49,262 nt of DNA from an uncultured Coriobacteriaceae bacterium. GTDB taxonomy: Bacteria; Actinomycetota; Coriobacteriia; Coriobacteriales; Coriobacteriaceae. Below the pieces are notes generated by a model, which searched no databases, was not told where the DNA came from, and saw only the letters and a list, made by a program, of their open reading frames with translations. Each line of letters starts with the position of its first letter. Positions within the stretch are counted from its first letter, which is position 1. Below, piece by piece: positions 25,247 to 34,181 of this stretch. Both the position numbers and the translations under genes were made by a program. The stretch covers positions 1 through 49,262 of the forward strand of contig CALUFC010000014.1 in the NCBI GenBank assembly GCA_944319885.1, read 5' to 3'.

Positions 25247-27376
25247 ATGTCAAAGAAACTCCAGATTGCGTTCGCCTCGGCCGAGGCGGCACCCTTCGTG
25301 AAAACCGGTGGTTTGGGCGATGTTGCGGGCGAGCTTCCGCGCGCGCTCAAAAAGGCGGGTGCCGACGTCGTGGTGCTCGTGCCGAAGTACTCCACCATTC
25401 CGGCTGAGTACAAAAATCAGATGGAGCACGTGGGCGAGTTCTACGTGAGCCTGGGATGGCGCAACGAGTACTGCGGCCTCGAGCGCCTCATGGTCGACGG
25501 CGTCCCGTATTACTTCCTCGACAACGAGCATTACTTCGACCGCAGCTATCCGTATGGCTTCTTCGATGACGGCGAGCGCTTCGCGTTCTTCTCCAAGGCC
25601 GTCACCGAGTGTCTTCAGTACCTGCCCGGCGACTTCCAGTGCGACGTCCTGCACTGCAACGACTGGCACACCGCCATGGCGCCCGTGTTCCTGCGCGAGT
25701 TCTATCAGGGGCTGCCGCTCTATGAGCGCGTGAAGACCGTCTTCACCATCCACAACATCGCGTTCCAGGGTCAGTTCTCCGACAAGATGCTCAACGACGT
25801 GCTGGGCCTCGCCCACATCCCCGCTGCCGCCGGCCAGCTGCGCTGCGACGCGAGCTCCATCAACTTCATGCAGGGTGCGCTGCGCTACAGCGACGCCATC
25901 ACCACGGTGAGCCCCACCTACGCCTGCGAGATCAAGTCGTCCGATTTCGGCGAGGGTCTCGACTGGGTGCTGCGCCAGCGCTCCGATGTTCTCTCCGGCA
26001 TCCTGAACGGCTGCGACCCCGCGCTCAACGACCCCGAGACTGACACCAAGATCGCCGCGAACTACGGCGTGGGCAACATGGCCGGCAAGGCCGCCTGCAA
26101 GCGCGCCCTGCAGGAAGAGCTCGGCCTCGAGGTGCGCGACGATCGCCCGCTCATGGTCATGGTCACGCGTCTCACCCGCCAAAAGGGCCTCGACCTGGTG
26201 ACCTATTCGCTTGACCGCATCCTCTCCGGCGGCGTGCAGGTTGCCGTTCTGGGCACCGGCGACCGCGCCTACGAGGATGCCATGCATTACTTCGAGAACA
26301 AGTATCGCGGCACCATGGCGGCCCGCATCACCTTCGACTCCGCTCTGTCCCGCCGCATGTACGCCGGTGCCGACATGTTCCTCATGCCGTCGCTCTTCGA
26401 GCCCTGCGGCCTCTCGCAGATCATCGCGATGCGCTACGGCACGCTTCCCATCGTGCGCGAGACCGGCGGTCTGCGCGACACCGTGGTTCCCTACAACTAT
26501 GTCACCGGCGAGGGTACCGGCTTCTCGTTCGCCAACTTCAACGGTGATGAGATGGGCGACGCCGTCTTCCGCGGCGCACGGCTGTTCTGGGACGACCACG
26601 AGGCATGGAACAAGCTCGTCGAGCAGGCCATGAAGGCCGATTTCAGCTGGACGCGCTCCGCAGGCGAGTACATCGACCTTTACCTGCGCCTCCATCCCGA
26701 CACCGAGGTCCAGCCCGAGCCGGAGCCCGCTCCCGAGCCGAAGGCCGAGCCCGAGGTGAAGCCCGAAGCCAAGACCGAGGCCAAGCCCGAACCGAAGGCT
26801 GAACCCGTTGCCAAGGCAGAGCCCGAGGTGAAGCCCGAGCCGAAGCCGGAGCCCAAGCCCGAGCCGAAGCCCGCTGAGAAGCCGACGGAGGCACCGAAGG
26901 CTGCTGCAAAGCCCGCAGCCAAGAAGGCTCCTGCCAAGAAGGCTGCGACCACGAAGACTGTCGCCGCCAAGGCGCCTTCTGCGAAAACCGCTGCCGCGAA
27001 GGCTGCGACTACCAAGAGCGCTGCCGCCAAGACCACCGCGGCAAAGCCGGCTGCAACCAAGACGACTGCGAAGACCACGGCGAAGCCGGCGACCGCTAAG
27101 GCGGCCGCGCCTAAGGCAACCGCGCCTAAGGCTGCGGCAACGAAGACCACCGCGACCAAGACCGCGGCAAAGAAGCCTGCAGCAAAGACCGCGACCGCCG
27201 CGAAGCCGGCGGCAAAGACCACTGCCAAGACCACGGCAAAGGCTGCTGCCACCACAACGGCGACGACCACGGCTGCCAAGGCAAAAACAGCCGCTAAGCC
27301 TGCCGCCAAGGCCGCTCCGGCAAAGCCTGCCACCAAGGCAACGCGCAAGCCGTCTTCGCGCAAGAGCAACGCCTAA
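25247..27376 (+). CDS. glgA: Glycogen synthase (ADP-glucose) with ~220-residue charged, histone-like tail
   Basis: Elongates alpha-1,4 glucan using ADP-glucose. The GT5 core covers about residues 1-485: SAEAAPFVKTGGLGDVAGEL (the KTGGL ADP-glucose site), LHCNDWHTAMAPVF, FTIHNIAFQG, TRLTRQKGLD, and SLFEPCGLSQIIAMRYGT, followed by ETGGLRDTV. A normal GlgA ends here at ~480 residues. This protein continues (26707-27373) with a Pro-Glu-Lys repeat segment (PEPKPEPKPEPKP) and then a long Lys/Ala/Thr segment (PAAKKAPAKKA style). I chose the ATG at 25247 because AGGGAG lies 6-8 bases upstream; the ATG at 25241 is too close. It follows a 13-bp hairpin and ends at a strong terminator. Confidence 0.95.
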   Translation: MSKKLQIAFASAEAAPFVKTGGLGDVAGELPRALKKAGADVVVLVPKYSTIPAEYKNQMEHVGEFYVSLGWRNEYCGLERLMVDGVPYYFLDNEHYFDRSYPYGFFDDGERFAFFSKAVTECLQYLPGDFQCDVLHCNDWHTAMAPVFLREFYQGLPLYERVKTVFTIHNIAFQGQFSDKMLNDVLGLAHIPAAAGQLRCDASSINFMQGALRYSDAITTVSPTYACEIKSSDFGEGLDWVLRQRSDVLSGILNGCDPALNDPETDTKIAANYGVGNMAGKAACKRALQEELGLEVRDDRPLMVMVTRLTRQKGLDLVTYSLDRILSGGVQVAVLGTGDRAYEDAMHYFENKYRGTMAARITFDSALSRRMYAGADMFLMPSLFEPCGLSQIIAMRYGTLPIVRETGGLRDTVVPYNYVTGEGTGFSFANFNGDEMGDAVFRGARLFWDDHEAWNKLVEQAMKADFSWTRSAGEYIDLYLRLHPDTEVQPEPEPAPEPKAEPEVKPEAKTEAKPEPKAEPVAKAEPEVKPEPKPEPKPEPKPAEKPTEAPKAAAKPAAKKAPAKKAATTKTVAAKAPSAKTAAAKAATTKSAAAKTTAAKPAATKTTAKTTAKPATAKAAAPKATAPKAAATKTTATKTAAKKPAAKTATAAKPAAKTTAKTTAKAAATTTATTTAAKAKTAAKPAAKAAPAKPATKATRKPSSRKSNA

Positions 27377-27411
27377 GGCACATGTCGTACAACTCGCACG
27401 CATAAGCGTTT

Positions 27412-27441
27412 CGGGGTCCGGGTAACCGGACCCCGTTTTTT
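27412..27441 (+). terminator. Intrinsic terminator after glgA
   Basis: CGGGGTCCGG and CCGGACCCCG form a perfect 10-bp stem with a GTAA loop, followed by six T. It separates glgA from the debranching gene. Confidence 0.95.
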
Positions 27442-27501
27442 GCGTACGCCGCGCGACATACGATACGCGTAAATCGCTGCAGGTTTCTCCCCCGGTACGC
27501 T

Positions 27502-27529
27502 TTGCGATACTCGCCAGTTTCCTTATACT
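27502..27529 (+). promoter_or_regulatory. Promoter of the GH13-GH77 gene
   Basis: TTGCGA (27502-27507), a 16-base spacer, then TATACT (27524-27529). It lies after the glgA terminator and about 45 bases before the start codon at 27575. Confidence 0.55.
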
Positions 27530-27574
27530 TGTTGATTGCTGTCGAGACACATCGTCATCATAGAGGGAACAACT

Positions 27575-30500
27575 ATGAGATTGATTCATAACAGCAGGCG
27601 GTCCTGCTTCCGCGCGCCGTACGGCGCCGTCGAGACGGGCACCACCGTCACGCTCTCCGTGCGCATGGAGGATGCGCCGGCCGCGTGCACGCTCACGCTG
27701 CGCACGTGGGTCGACGAAGAGGGCGAGCGCCTGCATGAGATGCATCCGGGAACAGATGGCCTGTTCAGCGCTACGATAGACTGCGTACGTCCCGCCATCA
27801 TTTGGTACAGCTTCCATGCAAGCTGGGAGGAAACCGTCGACGGCGAGACCGTAAGCCGCGCGCTTCACCTTGGTGCCCCCGAGGGCCATACCGGCGGCGA
27901 GGGCGTCATGTACGATTACGCCGAGGTCCCATCATTTCAGATCACCGTCTACGAGCACCGCGCAACGCGTCCCTCGTGGTATGAGAACGGTATGGTCTAC
28001 CAGATCTTCCCTGACCGCTACCGTCGCGACGCGGCATGGCGCGAGCGCGCTGAGCGCGTGGTAGCCGAGCCGCGCGCCGGCATTGGCAAGCGTATCGTCG
28101 AAGACTGGAACGAGCCTCCCGTATACGACCGTGCGGAGGACATGTCGATCAAGACCTGGGACTTCTATGGCGGCTCGCTCAAGGGCATCACCGGTGACCT
28201 CGACCGGCTCGCCGAACTCGGCATCACCGCCATCTACCTCAATCCCATCTTCGAAGCTGCGAGCAACCACCGCTATGACACGGGCGATTACATGAAGATC
28301 GACCCCATGCTCGGTACCGAGGACGATTTCCGCGAGCTCTGCCGTGAAGCCGAGCAGCGCGGGATCTCCATCATCCTCGACGGCGTGTTCAACCACACCG
28401 GCGACGACTCGCTCTACTTCAACCGCTACGGCAACTACCCCGGTGAGGGCGCATGGGAGCACCCCGATTCGCCGTGGCGCGATGCGTTCCGGTTCCATGA
28501 GGACGGCACCTACGACTGCTGGTGGGGCATCACCAACATGCCCGCCCTGAACTCGGAGTCGCCGCGTGTACGCGAGCTCTTGCTGGGCGAGGACGGCGTC
28601 ATCCGTCATTGGACGCGCGCCGGCGCCCGCGGCTGGCGCCTCGATGTGGCCGACGAGCTTACCGACGACCTCATCGAGCAGATCAAGGCAACGCTCATAG
28701 ACGAGCGCCCCGATGGCCTGCTGCTGGGCGAGGTCTGGGAGGACGCGTCGAACAAGATCAGCTATAGCAAGCTTCGTCGCTATTTGCTGGGCAGCGAGCT
28801 CGACTCGGCGATGAACTATCCGTTCCGCGACATGGTCATCGGTTTTCTCATGGGCACGATGTCGGCCGCCGATGCCGCCGAGGTCATTGAGTCGCTCAGC
28901 GAGAACTACCCGCCCGAAGCGCTCGCCTGCTGCCTCAATCTGCTGGGAAGCCACGACCGGCCCCGCATTGCGTCGCTGCTTGGTGGCGGCCCCGATGAGT
29001 CGAAGCTTCCCGAGGAAGAGCGCGGCCGGTGGCGTCTCTCGCCCGAGGCCATGGGTCTTGCAAAGGGCCGCTTCTGGCTTGCCAGCCTCATGCAGATGAC
29101 GTTCCCGGGCGTGCCTTCCATCTACTACGGCGATGAGTACTGCTTGGAGGGCCTCTCCGATCCAGGCAACCGCCGCACCCTGCCGCTTGAGGAGGATATC
29201 CGCGACCGCGATATGCTCACCATCGTGAAGAACGCCGCCGCGGTGCGCCGCGCGCTCCCCTTCATGATCAACGGCACCATCCAGGCGCAGGCGCTCGGCA
29301 AGCACGTGCTTGCCTATACGCGGCGTGGTGAGAACGGCGAGGCTGCAACGGTCATCATCAACCGCAGCAACACCGAGGGCGCCTGCGTGTGCATTCCCTG
29401 CCTTGGCGAGGCGGCCACCGACATCGTCTCGGGCAACGAGCTCCCGGTGCGCGACGACGGTACCGTCGAGGTGCAGCTCTGGCCCTTTGGCTCGGCGGTC
29501 ATCTACTTCCATGCGCTCGACCGCCTGCAAAAGCCGCTCGAGCGCGGTGCCGGCGTCGTATGCCACATCACCTCGGTTCCCAACGGCGACAAGCCGGGCA
29601 CCTTAGGGGAGCCGTCCAAGCGCTTCATCGACCACCTCGCTGCCATGGGCATGCGCTACTGGCAGGTCCTTCCGGTGAACCCCACCGATATGTACGGCTC
29701 GCCCTACTCGGGTCCGTCTGCATTCGCGGGCAACATCGCGCTCTTGCCACAATCCGAGGAGGAGCTGCGCGCCGCCTATGCGGCATGGGTTGCCGAGGGT
29801 GGCCCCGCGCAAGACGACGGCTACCGCATCTTCGTGCGCGAGCAGCGCGACTGGCTTGAGCCCTACTGCGCTTTCATGGCGATCAAAAAGCTTGAAGACG
29901 GCGTCTCGCGCCACGAATGGCCCGAGGAGTTCGCCACCTATCGCCGCGAGCTGCTCAACGACCCCCGCCTCGCCAAGGAGGCGGCCGTCCAGGCGTACCT
30001 ACAGTATCGCTTCGAGCTCGCCTGGCAAGATGTCGCGGCATATGCCAACTACCGCAACATCTCGATCATCGGCGACATCCCCATGTACGTCTCCGATGAC
30101 TCCTCCGATGCATGGAGCTCGCCCGAGCTCTTCAACCTCGACCGCGACGGCAGACCTACCGAAATCGCCGGTGCGCCGCCCGATGGCTTCGCGCCCGAGG
30201 GCCAGGTGTGGGGCAATCCCACGTTCCGTTGGGACCGCATGCGCAAAACCGGGTACGCGTGGTGGCTGGGACGCCTCCGCCGTGTGTGCTCCCTCTACGA
30301 CCGCGTGCGCCTCGATCACTTCCTGGGCTTCCACAACTACTTCAGCATTCCGGCAGGCCACCCCGGATCCGACGGTCGCTGGCTTCCCGGTCCGGGCAAG
30401 GAACTCTTTGAGGCGGCGTATCGCGAGATGGGGCCGCTCCCCTTCATCGCCGAGGATCTGGGCGTACTCACCCCCGGCGTGCGCACCCTGCTCGCCTCCT

Positions 30501-30880
30501 GCGGCTTCCTCGGTATGGATGTGCTCGAATTCTCGGACTACGACGTGCGCTGCGGCCTGCATCCCCATGAGGGCAAGATCTTCTACACCTCTACGCACGA
30601 TACCTCAACACTGGCCGGTTTCTGCGAGCGCTCGTTTGTGGAGCCCGGTGATGTGCGTGGTGCGCGCGAGCTTGCCGCAAAGCTGGCACGCGATGCGCTC
30701 GAGAGCCCTGCCGAGCTCGTCATGATGCCGCTGCAGGACATCTTGGGCCTCAACGACGATGCACGCATGAACGTACCGGGCGTGGCCGAGGGCAACTGGG
30801 CATGGCAGGCCCGCGAGGAAGACATCGTTGCCGCGGAGGCTCCAGTCGCCGCGCTCATGCACGAAACCCATCGCGCCTGA
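27575..30880 (+). CDS. Fused GH13 alpha-glucosidase/neopullulanase-type and GH77 4-alpha-glucanotransferase
   Basis: A 1101-residue two-enzyme fusion for breaking down and recycling glucan chains. The N-terminal beta domain (about 1-125) and GH13 barrel (about 130-640) have NGMVYQIFPDRYRR, ILDGVFNHTGDDS, nucleophile Asp357 in GWRLDVADEL, acid Glu386 in LLLGEVWED, and SHDRPR. The GH77 (MalQ-type) part (about 655-1101) opens GVVCHITSVPN, then LPVNPTDMYGSPYSGPSAF. It has nucleophile Asp914 in RLDHFLGFHNYF, acid Glu960 in FIAEDLGVLTPGV, and STHDTSTLAGF. Both active sites look intact. It probably removes and transfers limit-dextrin branches left by GlgP, replacing separate GlgX and MalQ. GAGGGA precedes the ATG. 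Confidence 0.93.
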   Translation: MRLIHNSRRSCFRAPYGAVETGTTVTLSVRMEDAPAACTLTLRTWVDEEGERLHEMHPGTDGLFSATIDCVRPAIIWYSFHASWEETVDGETVSRALHLGAPEGHTGGEGVMYDYAEVPSFQITVYEHRATRPSWYENGMVYQIFPDRYRRDAAWRERAERVVAEPRAGIGKRIVEDWNEPPVYDRAEDMSIKTWDFYGGSLKGITGDLDRLAELGITAIYLNPIFEAASNHRYDTGDYMKIDPMLGTEDDFRELCREAEQRGISIILDGVFNHTGDDSLYFNRYGNYPGEGAWEHPDSPWRDAFRFHEDGTYDCWWGITNMPALNSESPRVRELLLGEDGVIRHWTRAGARGWRLDVADELTDDLIEQIKATLIDERPDGLLLGEVWEDASNKISYSKLRRYLLGSELDSAMNYPFRDMVIGFLMGTMSAADAAEVIESLSENYPPEALACCLNLLGSHDRPRIASLLGGGPDESKLPEEERGRWRLSPEAMGLAKGRFWLASLMQMTFPGVPSIYYGDEYCLEGLSDPGNRRTLPLEEDIRDRDMLTIVKNAAAVRRALPFMINGTIQAQALGKHVLAYTRRGENGEAATVIINRSNTEGACVCIPCLGEAATDIVSGNELPVRDDGTVEVQLWPFGSAVIYFHALDRLQKPLERGAGVVCHITSVPNGDKPGTLGEPSKRFIDHLAAMGMRYWQVLPVNPTDMYGSPYSGPSAFAGNIALLPQSEEELRAAYAAWVAEGGPAQDDGYRIFVREQRDWLEPYCAFMAIKKLEDGVSRHEWPEEFATYRRELLNDPRLAKEAAVQAYLQYRFELAWQDVAAYANYRNISIIGDIPMYVSDDSSDAWSSPELFNLDRDGRPTEIAGAPPDGFAPEGQVWGNPTFRWDRMRKTGYAWWLGRLRRVCSLYDRVRLDHFLGFHNYFSIPAGHPGSDGRWLPGPGKELFEAAYREMGPLPFIAEDLGVLTPGVRTLLASCGFLGMDVLEFSDYDVRCGLHPHEGKIFYTSTHDTSTLAGFCERSFVEPGDVRGARELAAKLARDALESPAELVMMPLQDILGLNDDARMNVPGVAEGNWAWQAREEDIVAAEAPVAALMHETHRA

Positions 30881-30923
30881 TTCGCCCACGGTGACTCAAG
30901 ACGTGTGGAGCATGCAAGATGCC

Positions 30924-30953
30924 TTGCCATGCCGCCGCGCTTTTGGGTACAGT
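30924..30953 (+). promoter_or_regulatory. Promoter of the FmdB-type gene
   Basis: TTGCCA (30924-30929), an 18-base spacer, then TACAGT (30948-30953). It lies after the debranching gene and before the leader hairpin. Confidence 0.5.
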
Positions 30954-30970
30954 ACGTAAGGTCAAACTGA

Positions 30971-30994
30971 AAGCGGCGCCCGCGCGCGCCGCTT
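30971..30994 (+). other. Leader hairpin upstream of the FmdB-type gene
   Basis: AAGCGGCGC (30971-30979) pairs with GCGCCGCTT (30986-30994) around ccgcgc, followed by CTTCCT. It could be a weak terminator of the upstream gene or a leader stem directly before the ribosome site GAGGAG. Confidence 0.5.
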
Positions 30995-31012
30995 CTTCCT
31001 GAGGAGATGTAC

Positions 31013-31288
31013 ATGGCACGTTATGACTATCGTTGCACAGCCTGCAACAAGGTGTTCGAGGTTGAGCACGGCATGACCGAGCATCCGGAGATCACCTGCC
31101 CGGACTGCGGCGGCGCCGCCACGAAGGTATTCAACGCAAGCGGCATCCGCTTCGAGGGCAGCGGTTTCTACAATACCGATCAGCGCGGTGGCAGCTCGTC
31201 CACCGAGGCTACCTCCGGTTCGACCGAAAGCGCAAGCTCATCTGAGAGCCATAGCTGCGAGAACTGCCCGCATCGCAACGCGGAGTAG
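31013..31288 (+). CDS. FmdB-family zinc-ribbon regulatory protein
   Basis: Small putative regulator of 91 residues. It opens MARYDYRCTACNKVFEVEHG, followed by ITCPDCGGAATKVFNASGIRFEGSGFY. The two CxxC pairs (about residues 8-11 and 29-32) form the zinc ribbon, and GIRFEGSGFY is the family's conserved turn. The rest is a Ser/Thr/Glu-rich linker ending in SHSCENCPHRNAE, which could form a further metal site (H-x-C-x2-C-x-H). I chose ATG 31013 because GAGGAG lies 6 bases upstream; the ATG at 31007 is too close. It ends 3 bases before rsmB, which is convergent. The family's function is largely unknown. Confidence 0.9.
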   Translation: MARYDYRCTACNKVFEVEHGMTEHPEITCPDCGGAATKVFNASGIRFEGSGFYNTDQRGGSSSTEATSGSTESASSSESHSCENCPHRNAE

Positions 31289-31291
31289 CGC

Positions 31292-32674
31292 TTACGCGCG
31301 CACCAACCGGGCGCAAAAGTGCCCGTCAAACCCATCGATGCACGGCACCGTCTGCACGGTGCCGTTGTTGTTTTGGAGCCCCTCGCACCAGGCGCGCGCC
31401 CTCTCGAACCCCGCGCGGGCAAAGATCGGCGCGGCAGCAACCGGCTCCAGGCGAAACGCCTGCCCCGCCTCGTGCGCGAGAAACGCACGCACCACATCCT
31501 CGTTTTCTGCACGCAGCACCGAGCAGGTGGCATAGATGAGCACACCTCCCGGCGCCACCCGCTGCGCCGCCTCGCACAACAGCGCAAGCTGCAGCGCGGG
31601 AAGCTCCTCGAGCGCATCGGACGCGGTGAGGCGCCACGGAATCTCGGGGTGACGGCGCATCGTACCAGTGCCCGAGCAGGGCGCATCCACTAGCACGGTA
31701 TCAAAGACGCGAGACAAGCCCGTATCCTCAAGGGGTCGCAGCACCTCATCGAGATGGCGCGCATCGCCGGTGGCAAACGAGATACCCGTCGCGAGCCCCG
31801 CACGTTCTAAGCGCTCACGGTTCGCCTTGGCCTTACCCGGATAGAGGTCAACCGCAACGTGCGCGCGCGTAATCCCCGCGCAGCGCGCAAGCGCAGCCAT
31901 GACATAGGTCTTGGTGCCGCGTCCGGCACCAATCTCTAAACAGCTCCCCGCTGCTAGTGCTGCGGTGGCAACAAGCTGGGCATGCAGGTCAGATGCCGCA
32001 GCGGCACCAGATGCCAACGCCGCCCGCACCTGCTCATCGTGGAGCGAGGCGTATACCTCGCTGCCGGGTATCGGCCCCGCTAACGTGTCTGAGAAACCAG
32101 GCGCCTCGTGCTCCCCCAACACCTGGCCTCGATGCAGCGCAAGCGGCGCAGGTTCAAGTTGTGCGGCACACAGGCTTCGCGCACGATCGGATCCGAGTGA
32201 TTCCCTGACCGCATCTGCAAGCCAGGACGGCATACCCGCCGCGCGCGCTTCTTGCAACGCTGCGTCACCTTCTGTGAAATATGCCGTACGGGCATCTGCT
32301 ACGCGGCGCAGCACCGCATTCGCCAGACCGGAGGCGCTCCGCGCACGCGAACGCACCAGCTCAACACCCTGGCTCACCGCCACGCGCGGCTCGCGCTCCA
32401 AATACATGAGTTCAAACGCCGCGATGCGCAATGCCCAGCGCACCGGCGCAGCTACGCGCTGCGGCTTATCGAGAAACCGGTTGAGCACCTCGTCTAAACA
32501 GCCCCGCGTAGCCGTGGCCCCCAGCGCAAGGCGCGTGGCAAATGCACCGTCACGGGCATCAAGGGACGCACGTTCCACGACTCCGGGCAACACCTCGCGC
32601 ACATACCCATGCGTACGCTCCGCCTCAAGCAGCGCCTCGAGCGCACAAGCACGCGCCGGCGAGAGCCTGCTCAC
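31292..32674 (-). CDS. rsmB: 16S rRNA (cytosine-C5) methyltransferase, RsmB/NOL1-NOP2-Sun family
   Basis: Methylates a 16S rRNA cytosine (C967 in E. coli) using S-adenosylmethionine. The N-terminal NusB-like helical domain (about 1-150) contains LALGATATRGCLDEVLNRFL. The methyltransferase part has LEIGAGRGTKTYVMAALA (motif I), VDAPCSGTGTMRRHPEIPWR (motif IV) and YATCSVLRAENEDVV with the catalytic Cys (motif VI). The GTG start at 32674 overlaps the fmt stop as GTGA, which is why I reject the longer reading frame. The 460-residue length fits. It is the last gene of the metK-priA-def-fmt-rsmB operon. Confidence 0.92.
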   Translation of the reverse strand: MSRLSPARACALEALLEAERTHGYVREVLPGVVERASLDARDGAFATRLALGATATRGCLDEVLNRFLDKPQRVAAPVRWALRIAAFELMYLEREPRVAVSQGVELVRSRARSASGLANAVLRRVADARTAYFTEGDAALQEARAAGMPSWLADAVRESLGSDRARSLCAAQLEPAPLALHRGQVLGEHEAPGFSDTLAGPIPGSEVYASLHDEQVRAALASGAAAASDLHAQLVATAALAAGSCLEIGAGRGTKTYVMAALARCAGITRAHVAVDLYPGKAKANRERLERAGLATGISFATGDARHLDEVLRPLEDTGLSRVFDTVLVDAPCSGTGTMRRHPEIPWRLTASDALEELPALQLALLCEAAQRVAPGGVLIYATCSVLRAENEDVVRAFLAHEAGQAFRLEPVAAAPIFARAGFERARAWCEGLQNNNGTVQTVPCIDGFDGHFCARLVRA

Positions 32675-33591
32675 GAGAGCCGATCCCACGTGAGCTCGTG
32701 CTCGCGCTGGCCGGCCGCCCAAGCAGCCGCCTCCATCTCGCGCTTGCCATCGGGCTTCACAGCATTGAGCTCGAGCACACCGTCGGCACACCCCAGATAC
32801 ACGCGCTTGCCCTCAATACGAAGGCTCCCCGCCTCAACGTCACATCCCGTAGCAAGTACGGCACGCATCACGCGCGCCGGCTTCCCGGCAAGCACGCAGC
32901 GCGCCGGCGCGGCATTCGAGGAGGCAAGCACGCGCCGCTCGTTCACCAAGGCCGACACCGCAGGATCGAGCCACAGCTCGTTCTTCTCGATCTTGGCCGC
33001 ATGCGTAACGAGCGACTCGTCCTGCACCGTCCATGTAACGCTCCCGTTGGCAAGCGTGGGCAGCACGCGTGCCAGCAGCTCGCCGCCCAACTGCGCAAGC
33101 TCGGCGGTGAGCTCGTCGGCGGTCTTGCCGGCAACCGAGCACGACGCCTGAGCGCAGTAGTCGCCCGTATCGACCCCATGGCCAATCCGCATGATCGATA
33201 CGCCGGTCTCCGCGTCACCCGCAAGGATGCAGCGCTGAATGGGTGCGGCACCGCGCCAGCGCGGCAACAACGATGCATGCACGTTCACGCAGCCCAGCGG
33301 TGCCATGGTAAGCACCTCGTCGGGCAAGATGCATCCGTATGCGGCAACGCAGAAAACATCGGCCGCAGCCTCATGCAGCGCCTCGAGCACCTCGGGCGTC
33401 ATGCGACGCGCCTCGAGCACCGGAAGCCCCAGCTCACGCGCAGCCTCTTTCACCGGCGAGGGCTCGAGCTTCTTGCCGCGCGAGCGCACGGCATCGGGAC
33501 GCGTAAGAACCAGCACCACCTCATGCTCGGCAGCAAGCGCTCGCAGCGACGGAACGGAAAACGAGGGCGTACCCATGAAAACAACGCGCAT
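32671..33591 (-). CDS. fmt: Methionyl-tRNA formyltransferase
   Basis: Formylates initiator Met-tRNA using 10-formyl-THF. The 306-residue protein starts MRVVFMGTPSFSVPSLRALA. It contains CVNVHASLLPRWRGAAPIQ with the catalytic Asn-His, then GVSIMRIGHGVDTGDYCAQ, and a C-terminal OB-like tRNA-binding domain. AAGGAGG lies upstream of the ATG. It sits 15 bases after def, the classical def-fmt pair, and its TGA overlaps the rsmB GTG. Confidence 0.97.
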   Translation of the reverse strand: MRVVFMGTPSFSVPSLRALAAEHEVVLVLTRPDAVRSRGKKLEPSPVKEAARELGLPVLEARRMTPEVLEALHEAAADVFCVAAYGCILPDEVLTMAPLGCVNVHASLLPRWRGAAPIQRCILAGDAETGVSIMRIGHGVDTGDYCAQASCSVAGKTADELTAELAQLGGELLARVLPTLANGSVTWTVQDESLVTHAAKIEKNELWLDPAVSALVNERRVLASSNAAPARCVLAGKPARVMRAVLATGCDVEAGSLRIEGKRVYLGCADGVLELNAVKPDGKREMEAAAWAAGQREHELTWDRLS

Positions 33592-33606
33592 GGCGGCCTC
33601 CTTATC

Positions 33607-34143
33607 CTACTCGGTGTCGCCCGGCTTCGCGCCGCGGGCGAGCGCCTCCTGATACTGGCGCATAGCATGCACGCGCTGAGCGGGCTTCAGGCGCTCAAAC
33701 ATCGTCATGCCATGCAAGTGGTCGATCTCGTGCTGCAGGCACACGCAAAACAGGTCGCCCTCCGCCTCATAGCGCATGAGGTTGGCATCGAGGTCATAAG
33801 CCTCCACCACCACGCGATTGGGGCGCTCGATCTCGCAGCTGATGCCGGGAATCGACAGGCAGCCCTCGGAGGACGGCACAAGCGTATCCGATTGCTCCAC
33901 GATCACCGGATTGATGAGCACGAACGGATCGTAATCCTCGCGCGAGGTATACGAGACGTCGATCACCACGAGCTGCACGAGCTCGCCAATCTGCGGGGCC
34001 GCAAGACCGCAACCGCCGTTTGCGAACATCTCGTCCTTCATGCGCTGCGCCAGCTGCTCGATCTGAGGCGTGATCTCTTCGATGGGCGCGCACTCCTGCC
34101 GCAGGCGCGGATCGGGCGAGAGCACAATGCTGTTGACTTCCAT
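33607..34143 (-). CDS. def: Peptide deformylase
   Basis: Removes the formyl group from nascent proteins using a bound metal. All three motifs are present: GGCGLAAPQIG (motif 1), EGCLSIPG with the metal-binding Cys (motif 2), and LQHEIDHLHG with two His ligands and the catalytic Glu (motif 3). ATG 34143 (MEVNSIVLSPDPRLR) is preferred because GAAAGGACG lies upstream; the ATG at 34173 would add 10 residues. The 178-residue length fits a type I enzyme. It lies between priA and fmt. Confidence 0.97.
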   Translation of the reverse strand: MEVNSIVLSPDPRLRQECAPIEEITPQIEQLAQRMKDEMFANGGCGLAAPQIGELVQLVVIDVSYTSREDYDPFVLINPVIVEQSDTLVPSSEGCLSIPGISCEIERPNRVVVEAYDLDANLMRYEAEGDLFCVCLQHEIDHLHGMTMFERLKPAQRVHAMRQYQEALARGAKPGDTE

Positions 34144-34181
34144 GTTCGTCCTTTCATATTCGCTACCAGGCACCGGGTGGG

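Noticed and set aside
25250-27889. 879-residue open frame antisense to glgA
   Set aside because: A shadow of the biased codons and the repetitive tail; no ribosome site or domain.
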